NCBI GenBank assembly: GCA_916700875.1
Contig: CAKAKS010000039.1
Span: 24,077,315 to 24,141,314, forward strand
Direction: 5' to 3'
Source: Sebastes aleutianus
Taxonomy: Eukaryota > Chordata > Actinopteri > Perciformes > Sebastidae
Length of the DNA: 64,000 nt
In this document: piece after piece, positions 32,526 to 43,310 of the stretch
How the letters are laid out: the number at the start of each line of letters is the position of its first letter
How positions within the stretch are numbered: position 1 is the stretch's first letter
Position numbers and translations under genes: made by a program
The notes under the pieces: generated by a model
Seen by the model: the letters and a program-made list of their open reading frames with translations, nothing else
What the model was told of the DNA's origin: nothing
Database searches by the model: none

Positions 32526-34486
32526 GTTAGGCTACTTTTTAGATTTGATTTATAATACAAAATATAAACAACAAAATAACGATGATTTATTATCATGCAC
32601 TGCATACAAAACCAAAACATAACATCTTTTGGATGTTACTGTCAGTTCCACTAATATTTTTTACCTCATTTCATGTACCTTTGTAACAATAATTTGTTAA
32701 CACACTCAGTGCTCAATTTGTGGTGTCCATGTGTGTCACTAACATGTTAATAACACATTTGACAGCAGAAAATTATCGGGGCAACACCATGGTCACGGCC
32801 ATCTCTGCTGATTTGTCAGATGATGCATGATGTTAGATAGTAGCAGAGAAAATGAGATGTCACACTTTAAATATGACTGAGGCTGGCACTCACACAGAAT
32901 GCAATAATGTTTGATGAACGCAGGTCACAGTGAAAAATACAGAATTGCCATCAACGATAAGAGACTTTTCTTTCTCCTGTTTGCTGAGCACTTTATGAAT
33001 CTACCTCGACATACAGCACCTTTTAACACTTGTACGTTTTCTTGATTCAAAGCACTGGTAATGATCCACTACATCCACGTCTGTTCTTTCCATTACGCCT
33101 TATACACTCACTGTTTACTCTAAGGACCACCTTCAACCTTGATGGCACCCTGATAGCACTGAATTAATAGTTTGATCCAAATAGTCACATAGACATTTTT
33201 AGGTCATGGGTTATAATTGTAGGATGTATCTCATGTCCCAGAAAAGAAAAGGTGAACAGAATGGAGGGAGGCTTGTTTTTTACTCCAGAGCAGTTAGAAC
33301 ACATCGTTTTGTTTCACAATCCTTTTTACTGTATGATGTTGGTTGTTCCGACTTCCTATGTCCTTAGTGTTTAGAAAAGTGGTTGTCAAATTGCTCTGCA
33401 CAGATGGATTCTGACAAACATGTCCATGTCGCAAGGACATACTCCTACAGCAACACCTCATGTCTTATATAATGGAGCACTAAAAATAGTGCAGCAGACT
33501 GAGATGACATAAAAAAAAACTAAACTTTGGAGTACTATATTTGCAGTAACACAAAATGCTGCAGGTATTTTTGAGCATGACTCACTGTGCCTGAAGTAAA
33601 GGCACAGAAAGCTGTCTTACCAGTTCCGCAACACAAAGCTGTGAGCCAGTAGACATAATGTTTATGGAGCATTTTGTCGTTTAGCTGAATCTTTCATTTT
33701 TTTTAATTTTAAAAAAGGTGTACATGTAGGAACTGAACCATCAAGTAATATGACCAGTGAGCCTTCAAATGTTAACAGCAGCAATTTAAACAAATGTCAT
33801 GTCATTCAAAAGGAAATACGGAACAACTGATGAACACTGTTGCCCATCTCAAGAAAGTGCGACTAATCCACTGGGGGGGTCACGTCATTAAGATAAGGAA
33901 GATATTATTTTAATTATCCCGAGGGAAATCACTGTGTAGCAGTTGCAGTAAACACATAGAGGGCAAATAAACAAATTATAAACAACATTTAAACATTAAA
34001 GATTATCAGGAAGATACAAAAACCAAATGCAAGAAATACAGGTGAAAGATAAGTGTTATTCATATAACCAGTTAACAGTAAGGTGCAAATTCGATCACTA
34101 AAATCATAATAGCTGGTCCATCTTAAAGGTCAGTCCACCTAAAGTGAGCGTCGGTCAAAGTTGTCGCTAACTTCGGGGCTAACCCCCTTCACTTAATCAG
34201 CAGGTGGTGAGACACGGGAACTTGGCTTAAGGTGTTGTAGCATTTACTGCTACGATGCGACTTCACGATGCTTAGCCTCGGCGTGGAGTCAATTTACAGT
34301 AGGCCCGGCGGTGGTACACTGGTGGAACCCAAACTAAGTGACCCTGCATTATGTCAAGCTTTAAGGGAGAACAAAGGATTTATCTTTCATAGGAGAGTAA
34401 ATAATGTATGTTTTTGCAATTCAATTTGAAGAAAAGTGAAAATGTCCCCTATACAAGAAATAAATATTACCATGCTGTGCTAAGTT
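32526..34486. other. No gene seen; unclassified repeat-like block
   Basis: The stretch 33905-34110 (AATTATCCCGAGGGAAATCAC, TAGCAGTTGCAGTAAACAC) resembles a dispersed fish repeat, from memory only. The block at 34130-34350 is GC-richer and non-repetitive; its nature is unknown. Confidence 0.35.
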
Positions 34487-34695
34487 ACCTCCGCCAAGGC
34501 CGAAGGCCTAGGGAAGGAGGTTATGTTTTCACTGCCGTTGGTTTGTTGTTTGTCCGTTTGGAGGATTACTCGAAAAGTCCGCAATTGATTTGAATGAAGT
34601 TTTTTGGAGGGGTGGGGTGTGGCCCAATGAACAATCCATTAGATTTTAGTGGCGATCCGGATCATGGTCCGGATTCAGGAATGTTTTTAAGCATT
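34487..34695 (+). repeat. Dispersed repeat, 'CCTCCGCCAAGG...GAGGTTATGTTTTC' family
   Basis: The order TTACCTCCGCCAAGG, GGAGGTTATGTTTTCACTG, GTTTGTTTGTTTGTCCGT-like, ACTCGAAAAGTCCGCAATTG, TGAATGAAGTTTTTTGG, GATTTTAGTGGCGATCCGG and TCCGGATTCAGGAATGTTTTT matches a repeat widespread in fish and other animals. A small inverted repeat (GCCAAGGCCGAAGGCC) sits near its start. No protein product is implied, although a 61-codon frame crosses it. Confidence 0.55.
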
Positions 34696-35144
34696 ACGTT
34701 CAGCCACAACATTAAGACCTCTGGGTATAACACATTCGCAGTGTAACTGATGACGTGTTGATGACGCATGACCCCGCCTCTTTCCTTCAGAGAGATGAGG
34801 GGTTGGGGAGGAACAACTGTAGAATCAGCATTTGTTCACATTAAACTCTGTGAAATTACGGTTGAGTTCGACCAAAGCACACTTGGTGATTTTTGGAAAG
34901 AGTAATGATGACGGTTTAGGTGAGTTTTATTTTGTTTCTGTCCAGTTTGAATGAAGTGTTTTACAATGCTCCGCTACATACAGGTGATCTCAACATAAAC
35001 AAAAATACACGTATATGATGGCACAAGGTGAACAGAGAGGGGGGGGGGGGGGAGGTCTGCGCTCTCCGAGTGCCATTCTATTTATTACTAAAACACGTAT
35101 CAATGGTCACACTTTACAATAGGGTAATAGCTAAATATATAAAA
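34696..35144. other. No gene seen; contains a G14 run
   Basis: Sequence around a G-run at 35039-35052. The block 34740-34960 may be another repeat but has no partner in the window. Confidence 0.35.
35039..35052. repeat. Poly-G run (G14)
   Basis: Fourteen consecutive G followed by AGG. Such runs are prone to quadruplex formation and to sequencing-length error. Confidence 0.9.
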
Positions 35145-35648
35145 TTATGTGACAAAGCAAAAACAATATTTATTTTTAACGTTTTCATTAGGCCACTAAT
35201 TTCTTTAACGTATTAACGCAACTGGCAATATCTAGGTTGTAGTGGGCTCAGTTTTAAAGCTAGAGTGAAGATACTGGCATCATATGAAACTAACAAAAAC
35301 AAAGGAATCTATTGGTACAAACCTTGACATACTAGCCCGAGGCTAAATAACGCTCCAAAGTTACGCAACATTTTGGCAAGGAAAAACTGGCATGACCATT
35401 TTCAAAGGAAATCCTTATCCTGAATCTGGGTTCTATGGGTATAATAAATATATACATACATTTGCATAAAGCAATCATATTTGCCCACTCCCATGTTGAT
35501 AAGAGTATTAAATACTTGACAAATCTCCCTTTAAGGTACATTTTGAAAAGATACAAAATGTGTGATTAATTCACGATTGATCAAGATTAACTATGGACAA
35601 CCATGCGATTAATCACAATTACATATTTTAATTGATTGACAGCCTTAG
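35145..35648 (+). mobile_element. Non-autonomous DNA element 'AGGGCTGTCAA' family, copy 2 (internally deleted)
   Basis: The left part (CCACTAATTTCTTTAACGTATTAACGCAACT, CTGGCATCATATGAAACTA) and right part (TTGCATAAAGCAATCATATTTGCCCACTCCC, AAATCTCCCTTTAAGGTACA, GCGATTAATCACAATTAC) match copies 1, 3 and 4. The centre is missing: after GGTTCTATGGGTA the sequence jumps to TAATAAATATATACATACA, losing the GTCAGCACACTGACACACTG block. The right terminus reads TTGACAGCCTTAG, one base short of the family end. The left terminus is too diverged to fix exactly. Confidence 0.75.
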
Positions 35649-38600
35649 TTTTCATAACATTTTGAACACTTTTTTCTCCCTTATTTATTTTACAACTGAA
35701 TAAGGTCACAGCCACGTTTCCAATGCACTTGTGTTCCTCTAGTGTTTTTGTACATCTGGAGGACACTTTAGTTAATGAAGACACAATGAACAAGGTTTCT
35801 TGCCGCATTAAGCTTCACTCACTATTGCACTTGTTGGATGAATTGCTCAGCCCACTCGTTATTCAGTGGTTCATTTTTATCTTTAAAGGCCTTTATGGAT
35901 TTACCTCCTTACTGATAATATTGCTCACTAAATTTCTAATGGCAAGAGTGCTGTTGTGGCTTTTGCCGCCAAATACTGCATGACTTGAAACTGATTTTAA
36001 GCTGACAGAACACTTGCTTTCTTGATGATGTTGAAGTGGTAATAAAAGCTCCTTAAACAGACCTACTGAAATAAGAGTTTGGCTTTGCTTAGTGTCTAAT
36101 TGAAATTGTTTTGAATCTCTCACTTTTATCGTGCTGTCTTCCATTTAATATTTTCACTCTGTCCAATCCTTTCTGTGATGCCAACTGATTCTCAACATTG
36201 TGTGACTTTTGTAATGATTATGACTGTATTTCTGTACAATTTGCTGTTTTTATATTTTCTTGGCCATTTGGCTAATTCTGTTCCCATCTGCATGCCATCA
36301 AGCTAATGATATACTTACCAGACTTATTCCCACCATCTGACTATGGTTATCATAGTAAAATCAACCACTCGTTGATGCAAAAATGAAAAACAATGCCAAA
36401 ATACAGTAATACTGCCAGACGTACTTAAACAGAAGTGGTATAACTGCATGATCTGAAGACAGCTGTGATCACTCTTAAGGGTCTCTATTAAGCACCAAGA
36501 GCTTTGACACAGTTTTTTTTTTTTTGTTGCTGTGTGCAATTTCTTTGCTACCGCTTGTGTTTGAATAATGACCAGATACTACTGTTAATTCTAGCAAGAT
36601 AAGGTCGCTATCACTAATGTATTTTGCCACTAAGATACAAATGAACCTAAGGAAAACTGGGTGCAAAACGACTATTTCTAGCAAGTTCACTGTAGTCATT
36701 ATCCATTTCTGTAGCCTATTTAGAACAGGATGCTTTGTTGGCAAAGGAGAATTGCGAGGGAAGTACTGTAACTGCACGCAAGATAAGAAGCAATGAGGGT
36801 AATAATGATTAGTCTGTTCGTTCGAAATGGCGGTTACACGTTTTTAGTGCATTTTGAAAGCTTGAGCATGTTGCTGTGCATTTTACCAAGCAACATAAAA
36901 GGTCACAATCAAATATTCAACAAAGCTATTTGGAATACGTTAAAACTGATTGCTCTTTGATCTTTTAAAAGGAATAAACATCCCCTATTGCCTGCTATGA
37001 CAGACACTTTATTTCATATCTGCATGCGCAATGTGTAGAGGAGAGTTATGCATTTACACTTGTGTGAAAAACACATTTTGTATTCCCCTGTGTTAATTTC
37101 AGTGCTCGGTATCACAAAGGAATCCCATTTGCTCCTGAGACGACATCAACGCCAAGGACAGAAAGTGACTGGGACAATGACAAATGAAAGACATCTGATT
37201 CAATATGAAACATAGGAGAGCCTTATGGGAAAAGAGCATTAAAAAGCAGCACATTTACAGGGCAGAGCATCCCCTATAGGCCCATCCCGTGTCGCTGCCG
37301 GGCAGCGGCTCCACCACCACCACACCTGTTTCTCCGCTAACAGAAAAAGGTAGCCTCTTAACCTTGCCCACACAGCCTTAATCTTCCAAATGCTGCTTGA
37401 GCATTTGAATTTCTGCACATCAATCTCAGGCCCCCGTCCTGCCTTGATTAATGGTCCCCATCTATCACGGCACCATGTGGCGCGCAGGCCTTGCCCCGCC
37501 AGACAGCTTTGCTTTAGAATAATGGGCGCACTCCATCCCGGTCCCTACCATGCAATGATTGTGCATCTTTGTGATCTATCTGTCAAGCCCCCGTCTGTCA
37601 AAAGGGACAACAGGGGGGGGGACAGTTCAGGTGGAGGCAATTGGGACGAGGGAGGCATTGCTGCACGCCAATTACGTACAGTGTGTAACAGAATGCCTCT
37701 TATTGTGGCTAGCTGTGCTGACTGATAAACATGGGCATATTTTCTCACAGACAACAGAGTCTCTCTCATTCTGTCACACATGGGGGCATGAAGCCTTGGA
37801 GATATTCTGTCTGCCATCAATAACGTTGGCAGGGGAAAGCAAAGCCGCTAATGGCGACTCCAGGTTATATTCATGTGCGGTCGTGGTTTTCATGCTTTGC
37901 TTGCCTCTCTCATATTCCAAACAAAATTATAAAAATGCACGTGCTCCATTGTACGCCCCAAACTCACTGTCTCTTGAACACAAAGGGTGGCTGAATAGCT
38001 GCTCTCCAACCAGCTTGAAACATAACCGCAAGGACACCCTCTCACAGTGGTTTAAAGGTAGCTTCCCTCTGTTCAGGAAACACTTGTTTTCATCAATACT
38101 CTGAAAATAATTAGCTGCAATTATGTCTGTCTCTCACCAAAGCAATTACATGCCACATGATCAAGGCCCTTATATGGGCACGCCAGTATTCTGTGGAGTC
38201 AAGAGCTATTCATGCTTTTAAACAAGCCATTCATCACTGTCATACGAGCATTCTTCACTGTTGATGGCGCTTTTGTGTGTCTTATTACAGGCGGACAGGA
38301 GAACAAAAACTCTTAGTCCCTATGCAAAACACACACAAACCAGGCAGAAATGTGTCTTTCTTTAATTGAGAACTTGCTCATAGCAGCAATAATTAAAGTG
38401 CCATCATATTGCAGCATTTTGCATGGCAAAAGGAAACAAGCGTGACCGCGGTTACACGTCAGATCTAACCAGTGCATCTTGGTTGCTCGATATTCTCGGG
38501 TATTGTTTTTTAAATGTCGCAGCCCTATTACATTGCCCACTGGGATCAGCGCCGGTATGTGGAGGTATTGTGTTGCTGCCTGTTGCTGACATTTCGGCCG

Positions 38601-38820
38601 GCTGGATATTGCTGCTGCATTCCCCAAACATCACCCACTGGTCCACTGCTCATGTCAGTCTCTTCCAGGCGTGAAAATGGTTCCCCTCTCCACCCCCCCG
38701 CCTCACTCCTCACAGAATATCACAGGACAATGGGAAGGAATGGAAATAGAAGGAAGTTACATTTGCCTTAAAGACTTTATACTTTACAGCAGGGATTTCT
38801 TGATAAATACCATGTAAAGA
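35649..38820. other. Single-copy-looking DNA with a GC-richer possible conserved element
   Basis: No gene recognised. The part at about 37240-37720 stands out: GC-richer, non-repetitive, with TTGATTAATGG, GCAATGATTGTGC and CTGTCAAAAGGGACAAC words. It is a reasonable candidate for a conserved non-coding or regulatory element. Overlapping frames there (up to 181 codons, plus) lack a domain and have opposite-strand mirrors. T and A runs occur at 36511-36525. Confidence 0.4.
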
Positions 38821-38860
38821 TTTAAAAAGTATTTTGGAAATCTTACAAAAAGGTAACATT
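38821..38860 (+). repeat. 40-bp flanking direct repeat, left copy
   Basis: TTTAAAAAGTATTTTGGAAA and the following 20 bases recur at 39441-39479 with about 36 of 40 positions identical and one base deleted. The left copy abuts the element start; the right copy begins five bases after the element end. Confidence 0.9.
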
Positions 38861-39435
38861 TAGAGCTGTCAAAGTTAACGCAATAATAACACGTTTTGTT
38901 TTAACGCCACTTCTTCGTGTCTTCAACGCATTAACACAACTTGCGATTTTTTATATATAGCGAGCTCAGTTTTAAAGCTAGAGTGAAGATACTGGTATCA
39001 TATGAAACTGGAAAATCTAAGTAATCCATTATACCAACCACGTCATACTAGCTCGTCGTAAATAACGCTCCATAGGTGATCTCAAGATCAAATGGGTTCT
39101 ATGGGTACCCACGAGTCTCCCCTTTACAGACATGCCTACTTTATGATAATCACATGCAGTTTGGAGCAAGTCAAAGTCAAGTCAGCACACTGACACACTG
39201 ACAGCTGTTGTTGCCTGTTCGGCTTGAGTTTGCCATGTTATGATTTGAGCATATTGTCTATGCTAAATGCAGTACCTGTGAGGGTTTAAGAGTAATAAAT
39301 ACTTGACAAATCTCCCTTTAAGGTACATTTTGGACAGATCAAAAAATGTGAGATTCATTTGCGATTAATCGCGATTTCCTATGGACAATAATGCGATTAT
39401 TTGCGATTAAATATGTTAATCGTTTGACAGCCCTA
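38861..39435 (+). mobile_element. Non-autonomous DNA element 'AGGGCTGTCAA' family, copy 3
   Basis: The left end is TAGAGCTGTCAAAGTTAACG and the reverse-complemented right end is TAGGGCTGTCAAACGATTAAC, so the terminal inverted repeat is about 20 bp with few mismatches. The interior follows the family order but lacks CCATTTTCAAAGGGGTCCC and part of the right-hand AATAAATA block. No convincing 8-bp duplication directly borders it; instead a 40-bp direct repeat does. No transposase. A hAT-type origin is plausible from the TAGGGCTGT start but unproven. Confidence 0.82.
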
Positions 39436-39440
39436 GAATA

Positions 39441-39479
39441 TTTAAAATGTATTTTGGAAACCTTACAAAAGGTAGCATT
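39441..39479 (+). repeat. 40-bp flanking direct repeat, right copy
   Basis: Partner of 38821-38860; see that entry for the comparison. Confidence 0.9.
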
Positions 39480-41651
39480 ACAAATCTGTTAATACACATT
39501 GGGTTTTGTGGTCAGATGGTAAAGAGTACTTACCCAATGACTTAAATTGCTATTTAAGCCTGAGGCATATAATTAAAACACATAACATACATAAAAGCAG
39601 AACAAACATTGCACGTATAAAATGGGGGCTGTGTTATTCTGGATGCAGGTGTGTCTCTGACAGTTGAAGTGGGGGGGACAAAAAAGGCCAAAACATGTAG
39701 GCATTCACTGCTGACCTTGTCTGAGCTGGTGTGCAGTGGATAGCACATACATCACAAATCCTGCATCGCTTTGGCAAATGGAAAGTCGCTGAAATACTTT
39801 ATGTGTGTGGGTTAAGAAAAAACACCGCTGCATATCTTTAAAGTGAATTTCACAGCCACGCCTTATGTCTTGCCTGTATGAAACTGGGGCCACGAGAGTC
39901 AAGACAGAATATGGTGACCCATATACAGGTAGCTCTGGGCTCACTTATACAGCCCTATTCCTATCTTTGCATTAAAAACAACTATTTCAAAGAGAGGACA
40001 TAGAAACAATCTCATTATCCATTACAAGACTCTTTTTTTCCTTTAATGAGATGAAAGCATGGGGAGAGGGGTTGTTGAAATTTTCAGCCGAGTTTATTTT
40101 GTTACAATTAGTTCAAATAAATTGATAATTGCATGCAAATATGAATGCAATTTGGAAGACACAGCCAAACACTCTGCATACCTCTGTCATGTTCTATATA
40201 AGCCTGGTTTTCCTTTAAAACACTTTTTGGAAAAGTGACAGCTCTAATGAGGACGGACTTTAAGCTCGCCGGAGTTAAATACAAAATGTATGCCATTCAT
40301 TTGCCAATGTGGGCCCCATTTAGTTTTCATTCAAAATTCAGTAGCTTCGGAGCAATGTGTGTGCTTTATATGACCTTGACAATGGACAACATTAAAGGGT
40401 GAATTCCATACCACATAAGCCATGTACAAAATAATGAGCAGGGCAGATAGCTAGTATAGACTGAGTGAGCGAGGAGAAACATGGAGGACTCTGTTCAGCT
40501 CAGTAAGGTTTTAGAGAAGAGGCAAGTGACTGATGCTGGCTCAGTGTCATCAAAATGTATTGCCATGGGGACAGAGGATATCCATGAGAGAGTCAGTAGA
40601 TCAGTGAAAGAAAAAAAAAGAATTAGAGACCATTTTGCAGTGGGATCACACCAGCCGCAAATCGGGGCCAGGGGTGTAAAGTGTTAAACCAATGGCCCCT
40701 TCTCCACTTCCAACACACCCTACTTCAAGCGTCCTTCCTCGGACTACACCCATCTTCAAACTTAGCCTTCATTTTGATCTCAACTACACATCTGATCCAT
40801 GTGGTGCTTTGTTTCTGAAAAGTGTGGTTTTAGATTACTACACTGTCTCAATAAAGAGCTTTACACACAATTTGTTCTCTGCATTTAAGTAGGGCAGAAA
40901 TTATAAAGCACTACGAGTGAACTGCATACAATACTGTCTGAAGATTCAAATTTAAAACTGTTTGAAATCCACGTTTTGTTTTGTTTTGTTTCTTTTGAAA
41001 AGATGTTTCATTAACCACTGCATGGTCCTTGACTGATGCTTCTGTTGGAAATATCTACTGAAGTCTTGCTCCGCACTTTTGAGAATATATACCCCATTAC
41101 ACAAAAAGTATTGTCGGTCTTTGTCAACATGCATTCCTCTGCGTCGACCATCTTTCTTTTTTTCATGATAATTATGAATAGTAAATAAGGCCAGTAAACA
41201 TGTGCACTCAGCAGATAACGAGTGCTGTTTGTTTGTTAATGAAAGTTACAGATTGTAACTCTGGTTCTGGAAAGCTTTCCAAATACGCCTGCACATTGAC
41301 ATTTACACCAGTACTGCTTCAGCCAATCATGACAGACCCGCCGACTCCTATCAATAAGGGCTGTACAAATAGTTGTACACTAAACCAACATCTGTACAGC
41401 TACAGCTGCAGCAGGTCATGGAGATATGGTTAAAGTGTGTACCCATTATTCTAATTTCCAAAGGCTTTTCCTTCTAACAGTCTCTACAAGTTTAAAGGGG
41501 CATTCACTGTAATGACTCTAACACAATACACGGCTGTATCGTAAAACAATCAAACAATTAGGGTCACCCTACAGAACATGTCCACACTTCCTACTAGATA
41601 TACTGTCCACCGTTAGACTACATCTTTCTTCACCAATTTAGAAAACCAGAC
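39480..41651. other. Single-copy-looking DNA; possible conserved element and a doubtful small frame
   Basis: The stretch 40080-40320 is non-repetitive and rich in TTACAATTAG, ATTGATAATTGCATGCAAAT (an octamer-like ATGCAAAT) and AATGCAATTTGG, so it is a candidate conserved non-coding element. A 68-codon plus frame at 40481-40687 begins AACATGG (a good Kozak match) and is followed by an AATAAA at about 40850. The protein has no recognised domain. Confidence 0.35.
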
Positions 41652-41709
41652 AATTTTCTTCTTACTTTTGTTACACGTTTCTACGTGTAACAAAAGTAAG
41701 AAGAAAATT
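41652..41709. repeat. Perfect 27-bp inverted repeat with 4-base loop
   Basis: The arms at 41652-41678 and 41683-41709 are exact reverse complements. The loop TTCT is at 41679-41682. The left arm begins AATTTTCTTCTTAC and ends TTACACGT. The flanks (C on both sides) do not pair. A perfect arm of this length implies a recent local event such as template switching. The tiny loop and full pairing are unlike a typical pre-miRNA. Confidence 0.97.
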
Positions 41710-42454
41710 CTGTTCACACATAATTGTGCAAAACTAGTGGGAGAGAAAAGGAGGCATTAAGCAAGCAGTGACCTTTACTGTCTCAGTACCTTAATGATAC
41801 ATATGCATTGACAAAGGTGTCTATTGTGCAAAACAAAAGTAGGCAATTAATTGAATAGTCATAATCTAATTCAATGGTTTAATTTCATTTTAGCTCCAAA
41901 TTGGTCGCCCTGACTAATTTTAAAATTGGGCGTAATTTCTGCCAGATGGGTTGACGTTTGGCGTGCAGTTTGAGGGGGGTCATGATGACTGATTAATCAC
42001 CTGAACAGTCAACAATCTGGCTCTCAAACAATCGGTTGGAGTTCTGGCATGTCAAAAATGTTGGTTTACTTGCAGTTTAAGCAGTTCCAGCGTCAGATTT
42101 CCCACAAGGCTTAAACAAAAGATCCGTTATACACTGTTGTTAATATTATTGCAGCAGTATTTTACATACTGTGGCTAAAACCGTTGACAGAGACTGCTGT
42201 GATATTAAACTACACTTCGTTACAGAACAGACAGACCATATTGTCCTCATCTTCCAGACATCTGTGGTTCCATTTTTTTAAATATGTTTTTCTTCTTACT
42301 CTCTGTTCATTATAGAATTGCACAAAGTAATGCTGCTTTTCTTTCTTTTTTGGTCAGCATTGAGGACACTGTAATTGTGTTTGAATAAACTTTGTTGGAA
42401 TTTGCCAATGGACAAAAACGGTTAATTGATCGTGTAGTGTGAGTTAACACAATG
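41710..42454. other. No gene seen
   Basis: An AATAAAC signal lies at about 42384 on the plus strand, but no coding sequence leads to it. Nothing else recognised. Confidence 0.45.
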
Positions 42455-43310
42455 TTAAAGATGAATAAAAAATGAACAGTGTTTGCCAAAGTTTAGAAGA
42501 TAACTCTGTCTCAAGCATGAGTTGTGGAGCTCTCCAACGTCTTCGATGGGGCTGTCAGCAGTGAGGGAACTGTCTGTGGTGCTCGCCAAAGTTCCATTAG
42601 ACAGTGCAGAGCTGGGCTTGCGCTTCTGTGATGGTAGGAGCAATGTTTGGCCCTGTTTCCTCTTAGGAGAAAACTGTGTGCTCTTTGGGTCCAGTTGCTG
42701 AGTCGAGGAACTGTTTCCCCGAATTGTAGGCTTGGGCTCTCCAAATTATTTTTGCAACGGCTTAGTTGAAGGGTAAACCAAGTTGTAGCGTTTGCTTTTT
42801 TTCACCTTAATCGTCAGATGGTTTATTCATGAGGCCTCACCGAACCTCTGTACCTGGGTCAGTATCACAACACCTGCTGTCAGCCTTAGTTTTCTGCACT
42901 GACGTGGCTGCTGCCGTATTTGCAGGAAGGCAGAGACGGAGACCAGGAGGCAGAATCGGACGACAGAGTGTTTCATCCTCACATTACTCTATTTGGGATG
43001 TCAGAGGATGGGGTGAAAAATAGGTACAGGTCACAAAGTCATACAGTTCTATCTCAACTGGAAGAAAATAGGCCCGGTATCTCGGACGGAGAGAAAGCTT
43101 GCCAGCCAAACTTTAAGCAACCGTTCATCACTTGGCCTTGAGGTCTTTCCTGCAGACAGCAGCGATGTCACAATCACTCTTGCTCTGTCTGGAGTACTAA
43201 AGACAACTGCACAGGTACAGGGACAACAAGCAGTGGGTGATCCCAAAAACACCTACAGAAAGTTGATTTACTCTCCGTGGCAGGACTCCCAAATGCCAGC
43301 TCATTCATAA
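42455..43310. pseudogene. Unrecognised protein-like fragments on both strands
   Basis: On the minus strand (about 42740-42470) one frame reads TQQLDPKSTQFSPKRKQG, then LLLPSQKRKPSSALSNGTL and SSLTADSPIEDVGELH, with the low-complexity S/K/P/T composition of nuclear proteins. On the plus strand a 73-codon frame (42920-43141, DDRVFHPHITLFGMSEDGV) is followed in a shifted frame, open to a stop at 43309, by SLGLEVFPADSSDVTITLAL and KNTYRKLIYSPWQDSQ. I recognise neither. Opposite orientations would fit an inverted retrocopy or two exon-like pieces; chance is also possible. Confidence 0.22.

Noticed and set aside
37559..38104. Plus-strand frame of 181 codons
   Set aside because: Longest frame in the window but without any recognised domain, with open frames on the opposite strand over the same DNA. 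GC-richer composition alone makes longer chance frames likely.
41652..41709. Hairpin as a canonical microRNA precursor
   Set aside because: The arms pair perfectly with a 4-base loop and a 27-bp stem. Animal precursors usually have about 30-35-bp imperfect stems and larger loops.
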